NCBI GenBank assembly: GCA_963732365.1
Contig: CAVSZC010000004.1
Location: 186,001-250,000 of the forward strand
Direction of reading: 5' to 3'
DNA: 64,000 nucleotides
DNA from: SR-FBR-E99 sp963732365
Lineage (GTDB): Bacteria; Bacteroidota; Bacteroidia; Bacteroidales; VadinHA17
The notes under the pieces are model-generated. The model was not told the origin of the DNA. It made no database searches and worked only from the letters and a program-made list of their open reading frames with translations. The position numbers and the translations under genes were made by a program. Positions 8,320-17,035 of the stretch are shown in pieces. The number at the start of each line of letters is the position of its first letter. The stretch's first letter is position 1.

Positions 8320-10107
8320 TCAGTCAAGCTTGAGCACTGCCAGGAAAGCCTGCTGCGGCACCTCGACATTTCCCACCTGCCTCATCCTTTTCTTCCCTTT
8401 CTTTTGTTTCTCAAGCAGCTTGCGTTTCCTGGTTATGTCTCCGCCGTAACACTTTGCCGTCACATCCTTGCGCACCGCCTTGACAGTCTCTCGGGCTATC
8501 ACCTTTGCCCCGATCGCCGCCTGAATGGCAATGTCAAACTGCTGCCGCGGGATAAGTTCGCGCAGCTTTTCACACATCCGCCTGCCGAAGTCATAGGCAT
8601 TACCCCGGTAAATAAGCGTCGACAGCGCATCAACCATCTCTCCGTTGAGCAGGATGTCAAGCCTGACGAGATCGGCTTTTTTGTAATCGGTTATATGGTA
8701 ATCAAACGAGGCATATCCTTTTGAGATACTCTTCAGTTTGTCATAGAAATCAAATACTATCTCTGACAGAGGCATGTCAAAGGTGACCTCGACCCTGTCA
8801 CTTGTCAGATAGACCTGGTTCTTCAGTGTCCCCCTCTTTTCAATGCACAGTTTGAGTATCGAACCAAGATACTCCGATTTCGATATTATCTGCGCGTGTA
8901 TATATGGCTCTTCAATCTCGTCTATTGTAGTTGACGGGGGCATGCCTGAAGGGTTATGAACGTCTATCAGCTCACCTCTGGTTGTAAGAACCCTGAAAGA
9001 GACGTTCGGCACGGTTGTTATCACGTCCATATCAAACTCCCTGTCAAGGCGCTCCTGGATGATCTCCATATGCAGCAGGCCCAGGAAGCCGCACCTGAAG
9101 CCGAAGCCAAGGGCCGCTGACGACTCAGGGACAAATGTAAGAGAGGCATCATTGAGCTGAAGCTTCTCGATTGAGGCCCGCAGGTCTTCGTAGTCATCTG
9201 CATCGACCGGATAGATGCCGGCAAAAACCATGGGTTTGACATCGGCAAAGCCTGAAATAGCCAGGTGGCATGGACGGGCTACGTGGGTTATGGTGTCTCC
9301 CACTTTCACTTCAGCCGAGTTTTTTATCCCTGAAATGATATATCCTACATCACCAGCACTGAGCACGCTGCGCGGTTCACGCTTTATTTTCAGTACGCCA
9401 ATTTCATCAGCGTCATACTCACTCCCCGTATTGACAAACTTGACCATGTCATGGGTTCTGACAGTGCCGCTGGCAATCTTGAAGTATGCTATTATACCTC
9501 TGAAGGAGTTGAATACCGAATCAAATATCAGTGCCTGCAGCGGAGCATCCGGGTCACCCTTTGGGGAAGGTATCCGTGTTATTATCTCCTTCATGATGCG
9601 GTCTATGCCCATGCCGGTCCGCGCACTTGCCTCGATAATGTCATCGCGGCTGCATCCTATAAGGTCAACAATCTGATCCTTAACCTCTTCCGGCATAGCA
9701 CTCGGCGAGTCCATTTTGTTGAGCACCGGGATTATCTCGAGACCGTGCTCGATAGCCATATAGAGGTTCGAGATTGTCTGGGCCTGTATTCCCTGAGTGG
9801 CGTCAACGACAAGAAGCGCTCCCTCGCATGCCGCTATCGATCGTGACACCTCATAAGAGAAGTCCACATGCCCCGGGGTATCAATCAGATTAAGATAGTA
9901 TTTCTTCCCATCCTGTTCATAATCCATCTGTATCGCATGACTCTTTATTGTAATGCCTCTTTCCCTCTCAAGGTCCATGTCGTCAAGAACCTGGTCCTGA
10001 AATTCGCGTGCATTAATGGTATTTGTCAACTCCAGGAGCCTGTCGGCAAGGGTGCTCTTGCCATGATCAATATGTGCTATTATACAGAAATTGCGAATGT
10101 TATCCAT
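8320..10107 (-). CDS. lepA: Elongation factor 4 (LepA), back-translocating GTPase
   Basis: Ribosome-associated GTPase of 595 residues. I use the Met at 10107 (MDNIRNFCIIAHIDHGKST), which gives the normal LepA length; an upstream in-frame start at 10179 would add 24 unconserved residues. G1 is AHIDHGKST, G3 DTPGHVDF, G4 NKMD. The LepA-specific C-terminal domain is present (KCYGGDITRKRKLLEKQKKGKKRMR). It stands alone, divergent from cstA, with 123 bases between the two starts. Confidence 0.97.
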   Translation of the reverse strand: MDNIRNFCIIAHIDHGKSTLADRLLELTNTINAREFQDQVLDDMDLERERGITIKSHAIQMDYEQDGKKYYLNLIDTPGHVDFSYEVSRSIAACEGALLVVDATQGIQAQTISNLYMAIEHGLEIIPVLNKMDSPSAMPEEVKDQIVDLIGCSRDDIIEASARTGMGIDRIMKEIITRIPSPKGDPDAPLQALIFDSVFNSFRGIIAYFKIASGTVRTHDMVKFVNTGSEYDADEIGVLKIKREPRSVLSAGDVGYIISGIKNSAEVKVGDTITHVARPCHLAISGFADVKPMVFAGIYPVDADDYEDLRASIEKLQLNDASLTFVPESSAALGFGFRCGFLGLLHMEIIQERLDREFDMDVITTVPNVSFRVLTTRGELIDVHNPSGMPPSTTIDEIEEPYIHAQIISKSEYLGSILKLCIEKRGTLKNQVYLTSDRVEVTFDMPLSEIVFDFYDKLKSISKGYASFDYHITDYKKADLVRLDILLNGEMVDALSTLIYRGNAYDFGRRMCEKLRELIPRQQFDIAIQAAIGAKVIARETVKAVRKDVTAKCYGGDITRKRKLLEKQKKGKKRMRQVGNVEVPQQAFLAVLKLD

Positions 10108-10230
10108 CTGTCCGGGCCGGTTCAATTCAGGTGCAAAGATATATAATTTGACCCTTATTTTTTCGGTGCCGCAGATCATAGGCTCAATGGCCGATTTTTA
10201 TTTATTTTAGCTGTTGTAAAAACCTGCATT

Positions 10231-11709
10231 ATGATCACCCTGGCTGTCTCAGTAACACTGCTTGTAATCGGATACCTTGTATACGGCCGGCTGGCTGAGA
10301 GACTCTTCGGCATGGATGCCTCCCGTACAACCCCTGCCTACGCAAAAAGAGACGGGATAGACTATGTACCCATGAAAGGCTGGCGTGTATTCATGATACA
10401 GTTTCTCAACATCGCGGGTCTCGGTCCTATTTTCGGCGCCATCCTCGGTGCCATGTACGGTCCGGTGGCATATATATGGATTGTGCTCGGATGCATCTTC
10501 ATGGGAGCCACACATGACTATTTCTCCGGTATGCTGTCAGTGCGTCATGGCGGTGCCAGCCTGCCAGAGATGGTCGGAACATATCTGGGGAAGAATATCA
10601 GGGCTGTCATGAGGATCTTCACACTGCTTCTGCTCATCTTTGTCGGCGTAGCCTTCGTGAGCGGACCTGCAAAGCTGATGTTCACCATGACCGGTTTCAG
10701 CCTCCCCTTCTGGCTTGGTCTGATATTTTTATATTACATCCTTGCCACATTGCTCCCGATTGACAAGATCATAGGGTACCTTTATCCATTTTTCGGCGCA
10801 GCCCTCTTTTTAATGGCAGTAGGTATATTTTCCGCCATTATTTTCAGATGGGCAGGCGGATCGCTTACTCTGATGGAGCTTACGCCGGCAACACTCAGGA
10901 ATTTCCAGCCTGACGCGGCCACAAACACGCTCTTTCCGTTTCTCTTTATAGTGGTCTCCTGCGGTGCAATTTCAGGTTTCCATGGCACCCAGTCACCCCT
11001 TATGGCCAGATGCATCCGGTCTGAGAAGCAGGGGAGGCAGATCTTTTACGGGGCGATGGTTGCCGAGGGCATTGTTGCCATCATCTGGGCTACTGCCGCA
11101 ATGAACTATATGGGTGATGTCCACGGACTCAATTATACTCTCACCCATCCGCTGGCAGACAACCCCGCCGTAAAGCCTGACCCGGCATGGCTGGTAAATG
11201 AAATATGCCGGTCATGGCTCGGGAAGACAGGTGCAGTAATAGCGGTCATCGGAGTGATTGCCTGCCCCGTCACCTCGGGTGACACCGCCTTCAGGAGCGC
11301 ACGTCTGACAATAGCCGATATGCTGAACATACCTCAGAAAAAGATACTGCCGAGAATACTTATCGTTGCCCCTCTCTTCGCCGTGGCGTTTCTGCTCACA
11401 TTTATTATGAAGGATGAGTTCGCGAAAATATGGAAGTTCGTGGGCATCTCGAACCAGGCCATTGCTGCCGTTACCTGCTGGACTATTGCGATGTACCTGG
11501 CCATCAGCGGCAAGAATCACTGGTATCTCTCTCTTCCGGCTCTCTTTCTCACTGCAGTCTGCATCACCTACATCCTGGTTGCGCCGCACTCCGGCGGCGG
11601 ACTGGCACTGCCACAAAAGGTTTCTCTTGCTATTGCAGTGACAGGCGCTGCAGTTGTGCTTGCTCTCTTCCTGCTGGCAGTAAAGAAAAAGAAAGGGGAA
11701 GGTCAGTAG
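10231..11709 (+). CDS. cstA: CstA-family carbon-starvation / peptide or pyruvate transporter
   Basis: Polytopic inner-membrane protein of 492 residues with about 12-14 hydrophobic segments. The N-terminal block with PMKGWRVFMIQFLNIAGLGPIFGAILGAMYG and the ACPVTSGDTAFRSARL motif are typical of CstA. CstA proteins are known for peptide uptake in starvation and, in some members, pyruvate uptake; the substrate here is not visible. Its end overlaps the convergent MATE gene by 7 bases. At 492 residues it is shorter than the E. coli protein, as in many Bacteroidetes. Confidence 0.9.
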   Translation: MITLAVSVTLLVIGYLVYGRLAERLFGMDASRTTPAYAKRDGIDYVPMKGWRVFMIQFLNIAGLGPIFGAILGAMYGPVAYIWIVLGCIFMGATHDYFSGMLSVRHGGASLPEMVGTYLGKNIRAVMRIFTLLLLIFVGVAFVSGPAKLMFTMTGFSLPFWLGLIFLYYILATLLPIDKIIGYLYPFFGAALFLMAVGIFSAIIFRWAGGSLTLMELTPATLRNFQPDAATNTLFPFLFIVVSCGAISGFHGTQSPLMARCIRSEKQGRQIFYGAMVAEGIVAIIWATAAMNYMGDVHGLNYTLTHPLADNPAVKPDPAWLVNEICRSWLGKTGAVIAVIGVIACPVTSGDTAFRSARLTIADMLNIPQKKILPRILIVAPLFAVAFLLTFIMKDEFAKIWKFVGISNQAIAAVTCWTIAMYLAISGKNHWYLSLPALFLTAVCITYILVAPHSGGGLALPQKVSLAIAVTGAAVVLALFLLAVKKKKGEGQ

Positions 11710-13127
11710 GTGGCGGCAGGGACTGATACCGGTTCCTTAACCGTCTCTTCCGGAGCAGTCTCACATTTAAGCTTCCTGAATTCGCGACGGAAGAAGATGA
11801 ATGAGATGACGGCCGCAACCATATCAGAGACGGGGTTGGCTATCCATACACCTTTGAGTCCCATGAAATGAGGCAGGATAAGAATCAACGGCAGTAATAC
11901 GATTATCTGCCTGAGCATCGAAAGCAGCGTGGCAAGCCTGGCCTTACCAATGGCCTGGAAGTAGCTTGAGGCGATGATCTGGTACCCCACCACCGGTAAT
12001 ACCGCGCAATAGATCCGCAGACCCATTATTCCCGCCTCTCGCAGTTCCATATTGTCAGCATTGAAAACGCTTATTACCGCACCCGGGATGAGCATGCATA
12101 TGAGCCATCCTGCTGTGGCTACAACAGTTGCATACTTTATTGCCAGCATAACAGCCTCCTTGACACGGCAGTAAAGCCCCGCTCCGTAATTGAAGCCCAC
12201 TATGGGCTGGATGGCCATGTTTATCGAAATAATGGTCATTACCAGCATTATTGTTACGCTGTTGACAATACCCATGGCCCCCACTGCGATGTCACCGCCA
12301 TGCCTGATAAACTGGGTGTTCATGATCGCCGTCACGACACTTGCTGCCGCATGCATCGAAAATGGTGCAAAACCAATCGAAATAATATATTTAATAATGT
12401 AAGGATCGGGCTTTATATAGGGAGTGTAAAGACGTGCCACGCACTTTTTGCCGCGGAAGTGGAACAGCACCCAGACAAAGAGAACGAACTGTGAGAAGAT
12501 TGTAGCATAGGCAGCCCCCTTGACACCCATATCGAATCCGAAAATGAGTATCGGGTCAAGAATGATATTCACGCCGGCACTGATGAATATTGAGATCATC
12601 GAGGTCTTCGGGTTCCCCTCGGCCCTGATGATGTTATTAAGTGAGTAGCCTGCCATGGCAAAGGGAATTCCCACAAGAATGATGTTGAAGTATTCAGATG
12701 CATAGCGCAGTGTTTCCGGTCCGGCGCCGAATATCAGAAGTATCCGGTCACGGATCAGGAAGCCGATTATCATCAGAGCGAATCCTATTGTCAGGGAAAG
12801 AAACAGTGCATTGCCCAGTATCCGGTTTGCCCTGTCATATTCCTTCTCCCCGAGACTGAGTGATATGCGTACTGCCGAACCCATGCCAACAAGCATCCCG
12901 AATGCCATTATGACGATCATGAGGGGAAATACGACGCTGAGGCCTGCGAGGGCCAGTGCGTCAACACCCTGGCCGATGTAAATGCGATCGACGATGTTAT
13001 ACAGAGAGTTAGCCAGCATGCCGGCAAAGGCAGGGAGGAAGTAGCTCCACATAAGCTTTCCTATCTTCGCATGCTCAAGGTCTCTTACCTGACGGGGGTC
13101 TTTCATCCGGGAAAATCGGTTAGGCAA
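11703..13127 (-). CDS. MATE-family multidrug/sodium antiporter
   Basis: Inner-membrane exporter of 474 residues with 12 predicted hydrophobic helices in two homologous halves. The first half begins KLMWSYFLPAFAGMLANSLYNIVDRIYIGQG, the standard MATE N-terminus. The second half has the QPIVGFNYGAG motif. It most resembles the MepA/NorM-like branch of Bacteroidetes. The substrate cannot be read from the sequence. A charged C-terminal tail follows the last helix. Confidence 0.92.
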   Translation of the reverse strand: MPNRFSRMKDPRQVRDLEHAKIGKLMWSYFLPAFAGMLANSLYNIVDRIYIGQGVDALALAGLSVVFPLMIVIMAFGMLVGMGSAVRISLSLGEKEYDRANRILGNALFLSLTIGFALMIIGFLIRDRILLIFGAGPETLRYASEYFNIILVGIPFAMAGYSLNNIIRAEGNPKTSMISIFISAGVNIILDPILIFGFDMGVKGAAYATIFSQFVLFVWVLFHFRGKKCVARLYTPYIKPDPYIIKYIISIGFAPFSMHAAASVVTAIMNTQFIRHGGDIAVGAMGIVNSVTIMLVMTIISINMAIQPIVGFNYGAGLYCRVKEAVMLAIKYATVVATAGWLICMLIPGAVISVFNADNMELREAGIMGLRIYCAVLPVVGYQIIASSYFQAIGKARLATLLSMLRQIIVLLPLILILPHFMGLKGVWIANPVSDMVAAVISFIFFRREFRKLKCETAPEETVKEPVSVPAATY

Positions 13128-13150
13128 AGATGAGAGATAAAATTGAATTT

Positions 13151-13185
13151 GAAAAAAAAAGCTGCCCCGTTATCAGGGCAGCTTC
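13151..13185 (-). terminator. Terminator of groES-groEL
   Basis: On the minus strand the hairpin AAGCTGCCCTGATAACGGGG continues into CAGC and a run of nine T residues, 23 bases after the groEL stop. This is a strong intrinsic terminator. Confidence 0.85.
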
Positions 13186-13207
13186 AATTATATATTCTGA
13201 TGCAATA

Positions 13208-14842
13208 TTACATCATGCCAGGCATACCGCCGCCGCCCATACCCGGGTTAGGCATCGGGTTATCATCCTTCTCCTCAACAACCACTGCCTCGGTGGTAAG
13301 GAACATGCCGGCTATTGAAGCAGCATTCTCAAGAGCTATCCTTGCAACCTTGGACGGATCAATGACGCCTGTCTTGTACAGATGTTCATATTTGTCAGTC
13401 TGGGCGTTATAACCGTAGTCACCCTTACCCTCGCGTACTTTCTGTACTATGACGGCCCCTTCCTTGCCTGCGTTAATGACAATCTGACGGAGAGGCTCTT
13501 CAATTGCCCTCTTGACAATCTCGATACCTGTCGTCTGGTCGTCATTCTCTCCCTTGAGCCCTTCAAGCTTGGCAATAGCGCGGATATAGCCAACGCCTCC
13601 GCCGGGGATAATACCCTCTTCAATTGCCGCACGTGTTGCATGAAGAGCGTCGTCAACGCGGTCCTTCTTCTCTTTCATCTCAACCTCTGAGGCAGCACCG
13701 ATATACAGAACAGCCACACCGCCTGCCAGTTTTGCAAGCCTCTCCTGAAGCTTCTCCCTGTCATAGTCAGATGTGGTAACTGATATCTGCTGCTTGATCT
13801 GGCTTACGCGGGCATCAATCATTGATTTCTCGCCTGCACCGTTTACGATGGTGGTGTTTTCCTTGTTGACGGTCACTTTGTCAGCAATTCCAAGGTCATT
13901 CATCGTTGCGTTCTCAAGCTTCATGCCTCTCTCTTCAGAGATGACGGTACCACCGGTCAGGATAGCTATGTCTTCAAGCATCTCTTTCCTTCTGTCGCCA
14001 AAGCCCGGAGCCTTGACAGCGCATACCTTCAGTGAGCCCCTGAGACGGTTTACCACCAGTGTAGCAAGAGCCTCACCCTCGACATCCTCTGCTATGATCA
14101 TGAGCGGACGGCCGCTACGGGCAGTCTCCTCAAGAATAGGCAGAAGATCTTTCATCGATGATATCTTCTTGTCATGTATCAGGATGTAGGGATGTTCCAT
14201 CTCGACTTCCATCTTGTCAGGATTGGTGACAAAATATGCGGAAATGTAACCGCGGTCGAACTGCATTCCTTCAACGACCTCAACCTTGGTCTCAGTCCCT
14301 TTGGCTTCCTCAACAGTGATTACACCCTCTTTCTTTACCTTGTCCATCGCCGTGGCGATCAGCTTGCCGATCTCTTCATCATTGTTGGCGGAGATACGTG
14401 CCACCTGCTCAATCTTCTTAAGGTCATCACCCACCATCTGTGACTGTTCCCTGAGGCTCGCAACCACTACGGCAACAGCCTTGTCAATGCCTCTCTTGAG
14501 ATCCATCGGGTTGGCACCGGCGGTGACGTTCTTGAGTCCGACACTTATGATGCTCTGTGCAAGAACAGTGGCGGTAGTTGTACCGTCACCGGCAGTGTCA
14601 GAGGTCTTCGATGCAACCTCCTTGACCATCTGTGCACCCATGTTCTTGTAGGGATCTGACAGTTCAATTTCCTTTGCTACCGTGACACCGTCCTTCGTAA
14701 TCTGCGGTGCTCCGAATTTCTTCTCAAGCACTACATTACGTCCTTTCGGGCCCAGGGTTACTTTTACGGCATCTGCCATCTGGTCAACACCCTCTTTCAG
14801 GAGTGCGCGGGCCTCAATATTGAATTTTATTTCCTTTGCCAT
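13208..14842 (-). CDS. groEL: Chaperonin GroEL
   Basis: 60-kDa chaperonin of 544 residues, forming double heptamer rings that fold proteins with GroES and ATP. The ATP-binding DGTTTATVLAQ segment and the apical-domain blocks are intact, and the tail is the flexible GGGGMPGMM repeat. It follows groES with 21 bases between them. No CIRCE-like inverted repeat is visible upstream of groES, as expected for Bacteroidetes, so heat regulation must be by another route. Confidence 0.98.
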   Translation of the reverse strand: MAKEIKFNIEARALLKEGVDQMADAVKVTLGPKGRNVVLEKKFGAPQITKDGVTVAKEIELSDPYKNMGAQMVKEVASKTSDTAGDGTTTATVLAQSIISVGLKNVTAGANPMDLKRGIDKAVAVVVASLREQSQMVGDDLKKIEQVARISANNDEEIGKLIATAMDKVKKEGVITVEEAKGTETKVEVVEGMQFDRGYISAYFVTNPDKMEVEMEHPYILIHDKKISSMKDLLPILEETARSGRPLMIIAEDVEGEALATLVVNRLRGSLKVCAVKAPGFGDRRKEMLEDIAILTGGTVISEERGMKLENATMNDLGIADKVTVNKENTTIVNGAGEKSMIDARVSQIKQQISVTTSDYDREKLQERLAKLAGGVAVLYIGAASEVEMKEKKDRVDDALHATRAAIEEGIIPGGGVGYIRAIAKLEGLKGENDDQTTGIEIVKRAIEEPLRQIVINAGKEGAVIVQKVREGKGDYGYNAQTDKYEHLYKTGVIDPSKVARIALENAASIAGMFLTTEAVVVEEKDDNPMPNPGMGGGGMPGMM

Positions 14843-14863
14843 TGTTATAATGTTTAATTGTTA

Positions 14864-15142
14864 TTACGAGATATAAAGAACATCAGACTGTGACAGGAGG
14901 AGATAATCCGTACCGTCAATATTAAGCTCCTGACCTGAGTATTTGCCGTAGAGTACAAGATCACCCTTTTTGAGTTCCATCTCTTCCTCCTTTTTGGGAG
15001 CGCCGACAAGAATCACAGTACCTGCGCGGGGTTTTTCCTTCGCTGAATCAGGGATGATAATGCCGCTGGCTGTCTTCTCTTCCGCCTCCTGGGGCTTGAT
15101 GAGAACTTTTCCTGCCAGCACTTTTCCTTTTAATTGTGCCAT
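14864..15142 (-). CDS. groES: Co-chaperonin GroES
   Basis: 10-kDa lid of the GroEL chaperonin, 92 residues. The mobile loop that docks on GroEL (EKTASGIIIPDSAKEKP, residues about 17-33) and the C-terminal KGDLVLYGKYSGQELNIDG strand are conserved. It is the first gene of groES-groEL. The preceding 80 bases hold no strong match to the TTG/TAnnTTTG promoter. Confidence 0.97.
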   Translation of the reverse strand: MAQLKGKVLAGKVLIKPQEAEEKTASGIIIPDSAKEKPRAGTVILVGAPKKEEEMELKKGDLVLYGKYSGQELNIDGTDYLLLSQSDVLYIS

Positions 15143-15215
15143 TTTGAATTAGTTTTATAGTTTAACAATATTTTCCTGCCTTTGATTTTCATAATCTGTG
15201 CCAAAGGGCTTTTGA

Positions 15216-15252
15216 CAAACAAAAAGTGTCAGTTCATGACAAACTGACACTC
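15216..15252 (-). terminator. Terminator of secG
   Basis: Inverted repeat AGTGTCAGTT (15225-15234) and AACTGACACT (15242-15251). On the minus strand it is followed by TTTTTGTTTG. It lies 22 bases after the secG stop and before groES. Confidence 0.8.
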
Positions 15253-15273
15253 CATAGATTGTTATATGTCATT

Positions 15274-15627
15274 TTATTCGTTTTCGCCGTCAGGCTGGGG
15301 TGTCTCCTGTGGCAGCGGAGTAGGAAGCGTGGGGATGGCATTTGGGTCCTGAGCCCTCTCGATCGATGATTTTATAACTGACTCCTCCTGACCCTGTCCC
15401 CTTGGAATGGAAGCAGTGGCAACGAGGCTGAGAATAAGTATTGCAGCAGCAAGTGTCCATGTTGACTTTTCAAGAAAGTCAGCTGTCTTCCTGACACCCA
15501 TTGACTGTCCTGCAGATGTGAAGTTTGAAGCCAGTCCGCCCCCCTTCGAGTTCTGCACCAGCACAATCATGACCTGCAGAACGCATGCTACTATCACCAG
15601 CACTGAAACAAAAATATAAATACCCAT
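15274..15627 (-). CDS. secG: Preprotein translocase subunit SecG
   Basis: Small inner-membrane subunit of SecYEG, 117 residues. TM1 is residues about 3-23 and TM2 about 53-73. Between them lies the SecG signature VQNSKGGGLASNFTSAGQSMGVRK. The C-terminal 40 residues are hydrophilic and Pro-rich (PTPLPQETPQPDGENE), as in Bacteroidetes SecG. It follows the TPR-like gene by 7 bases and ends in a strong terminator, so it is probably the last gene of the run that starts with the sigma-54 regulator. Confidence 0.93.
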   Translation of the reverse strand: MGIYIFVSVLVIVACVLQVMIVLVQNSKGGGLASNFTSAGQSMGVRKTADFLEKSTWTLAAAILILSLVATASIPRGQGQEESVIKSSIERAQDPNAIPTLPTPLPQETPQPDGENE

Positions 15628-15634
15628 TGTACAA

Positions 15635-16501
15635 CTATTTTATTAATTCCTTAATCTTTTCAATTCGGCTCGCAAAGTAAGCACTTTTTTCCGGATATTT
15701 CAAAGAGAGCTTTTCATAAATATTTATCGCCTTGAAATAATACCCCTGGTTAACATATATTCTTGCCAGTGTTTCAGTTATGAAAGTACCCTGTTCTTCC
15801 GTGGAGGGCTCCGCCATATCTTTCACCTGCTGTTCCGCTGCAGGAGTCATCCTTTCAATGCGGGGGCTTGTCATTATGAACCTGTCGATCAGGTCTGCAG
15901 GAGTCAGTTTCTGTTCCGGCTCCGGGGCCACCGGTTCTTCATCACCGATAAACTCCAGCAGCTCCTCCTCGTCAGGAGGAGGTTCAACAGATTCTGCAGG
16001 TTGTTCAGGTTCAGGCTCAGATTCAGGCTCAGGCTGTGAATCATGATCAAGCTCGAGGACGGTTGCTGATGCGGACGCCATCTCTGCAAGCCGGGCTTCG
16101 ATTTCAGCAATCAGCTCTTCCCTTGTCGTGACAACAGCCGTGACTGCAGCTTCCGCAGAAATAACTTCGGGCTCAGCCTCAGGTTCAGGTTCAGGTTCAA
16201 CCTGAGCCTCCGCCTCGTGAATCACAACTGGCTCAGCTTCAGCCACTGCCTTTATCTCCGGCTCAGCGGTCTGCATGAAAAGATAGTGATAAAGAACCTC
16301 CCTGTCAGAGACAGAGAGTGCTGATGACCTGAGCTGTGATTCAAACCTGACATCGGCATTCTCCTTGAGCCCACGCAACAGAACAAGATGTGCCGCATGG
16401 AACCACGGAAAAAGGTCGGTCAGCTCCCTTATCCCTTCGAGATCACCGGGGCCCGGAAGTGCACCTCCGGAAATGAATCTGTTAAAGTCATTCCTGTTCA
16501 T
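15635..16501 (-). CDS. Cytoplasmic TPR-like protein with acidic low-complexity middle
   Basis: A 288-residue protein of unknown function. The N-terminal 75 residues (DLFPWFHAAHLVLLRGLKENAD) and the C-terminal 60 (ARIYVNQGYYFKAINIYEKLSLKYPEKS) are helical and resemble a split tetratricopeptide protein. Between them is a long Glu/Pro/Ala-rich stretch of PEPEPEAEPE type repeats, likely disordered. No signal peptide. The position between lptE and secG suggests a link to envelope biogenesis but nothing in the sequence proves it. Confidence 0.7.
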   Translation of the reverse strand: MNRNDFNRFISGGALPGPGDLEGIRELTDLFPWFHAAHLVLLRGLKENADVRFESQLRSSALSVSDREVLYHYLFMQTAEPEIKAVAEAEPVVIHEAEAQVEPEPEPEAEPEVISAEAAVTAVVTTREELIAEIEARLAEMASASATVLELDHDSQPEPESEPEPEQPAESVEPPPDEEELLEFIGDEEPVAPEPEQKLTPADLIDRFIMTSPRIERMTPAAEQQVKDMAEPSTEEQGTFITETLARIYVNQGYYFKAINIYEKLSLKYPEKSAYFASRIEKIKELIK

Positions 16502-16510
16502 CAGCAGCAG

Positions 16511-17035
16511 TTACCAGTTGACAAACGCCCTGTTGAAAATATCCTCAACCAGCATCTTCACTATCTCCTCTGCCAGAGGTACCTCAACATCGCTGAGGTT
16601 CTGGGAACTGCTGTAGTCAAGGTATCTTGTGAACTGTTGCTCGAAGCTCAGCTCGGGCTCAACGTTATTCACAAACTTTACCCTTACAGTGATCGAGAAG
16701 CGGTTCATTGCAGCCTGTTCATTACCACTGACGGTAAGGGGCTGTGTCCTGTAATCGGTTATATCACCCTCGAAGCTTACATCACCCCCAGATGAGACAA
16801 TCGTCAGGTTTGTCTGGGCCCTGCACTGATCTATGAGAGCATCGGTCAGCTTCTGGTTCAGCCCCGGCTGTACAAGGCTTGCGCGGTTTTGGAAGACCTG
16901 CACGCTAAGGGTCTTGACATCCGCAGATATTGAAGCTCCGGTAGTTGAATAGCTGATCTTCATTCCGCATCCCTGCAGTAATACTGCAAGAACTGCTGTC
17001 AGCATTATCAGAAGTGACCTATCCTTCAAGACCAT
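16511..17035 (-). CDS. lptE: LPS-assembly lipoprotein LptE
   Basis: Outer-membrane lipoprotein that plugs the LptD barrel in LPS export. It has 174 residues, with a signal peptide and lipobox LLQGCG (Cys near residue 23). The body has the LptE-like pattern: N-terminal ISYSTTGASI, QVFQNRASLVQPGLNQKLTDALIDQC and AEEIVKMLVEDIFNRAFVNW at the end. The start overlaps the end of the sigma-54 activator gene by 17 bases, which ties it to that transcript. This arrangement recurs in Bacteroidetes. Confidence 0.85.
   Translation of the reverse strand: MVLKDRSLLIMLTAVLAVLLQGCGMKISYSTTGASISADVKTLSVQVFQNRASLVQPGLNQKLTDALIDQCRAQTNLTIVSSGGDVSFEGDITDYRTQPLTVSGNEQAAMNRFSITVRVKFVNNVEPELSFEQQFTRYLDYSSSQNLSDVEVPLAEEIVKMLVEDIFNRAFVNW

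Noticed and set aside
15780..16046. Plus-strand Ser-rich frame opposite the acidic TPR-like gene
   Set aside because: A mirror of the Glu/Pro codon repeats on the other strand; no independent evidence.
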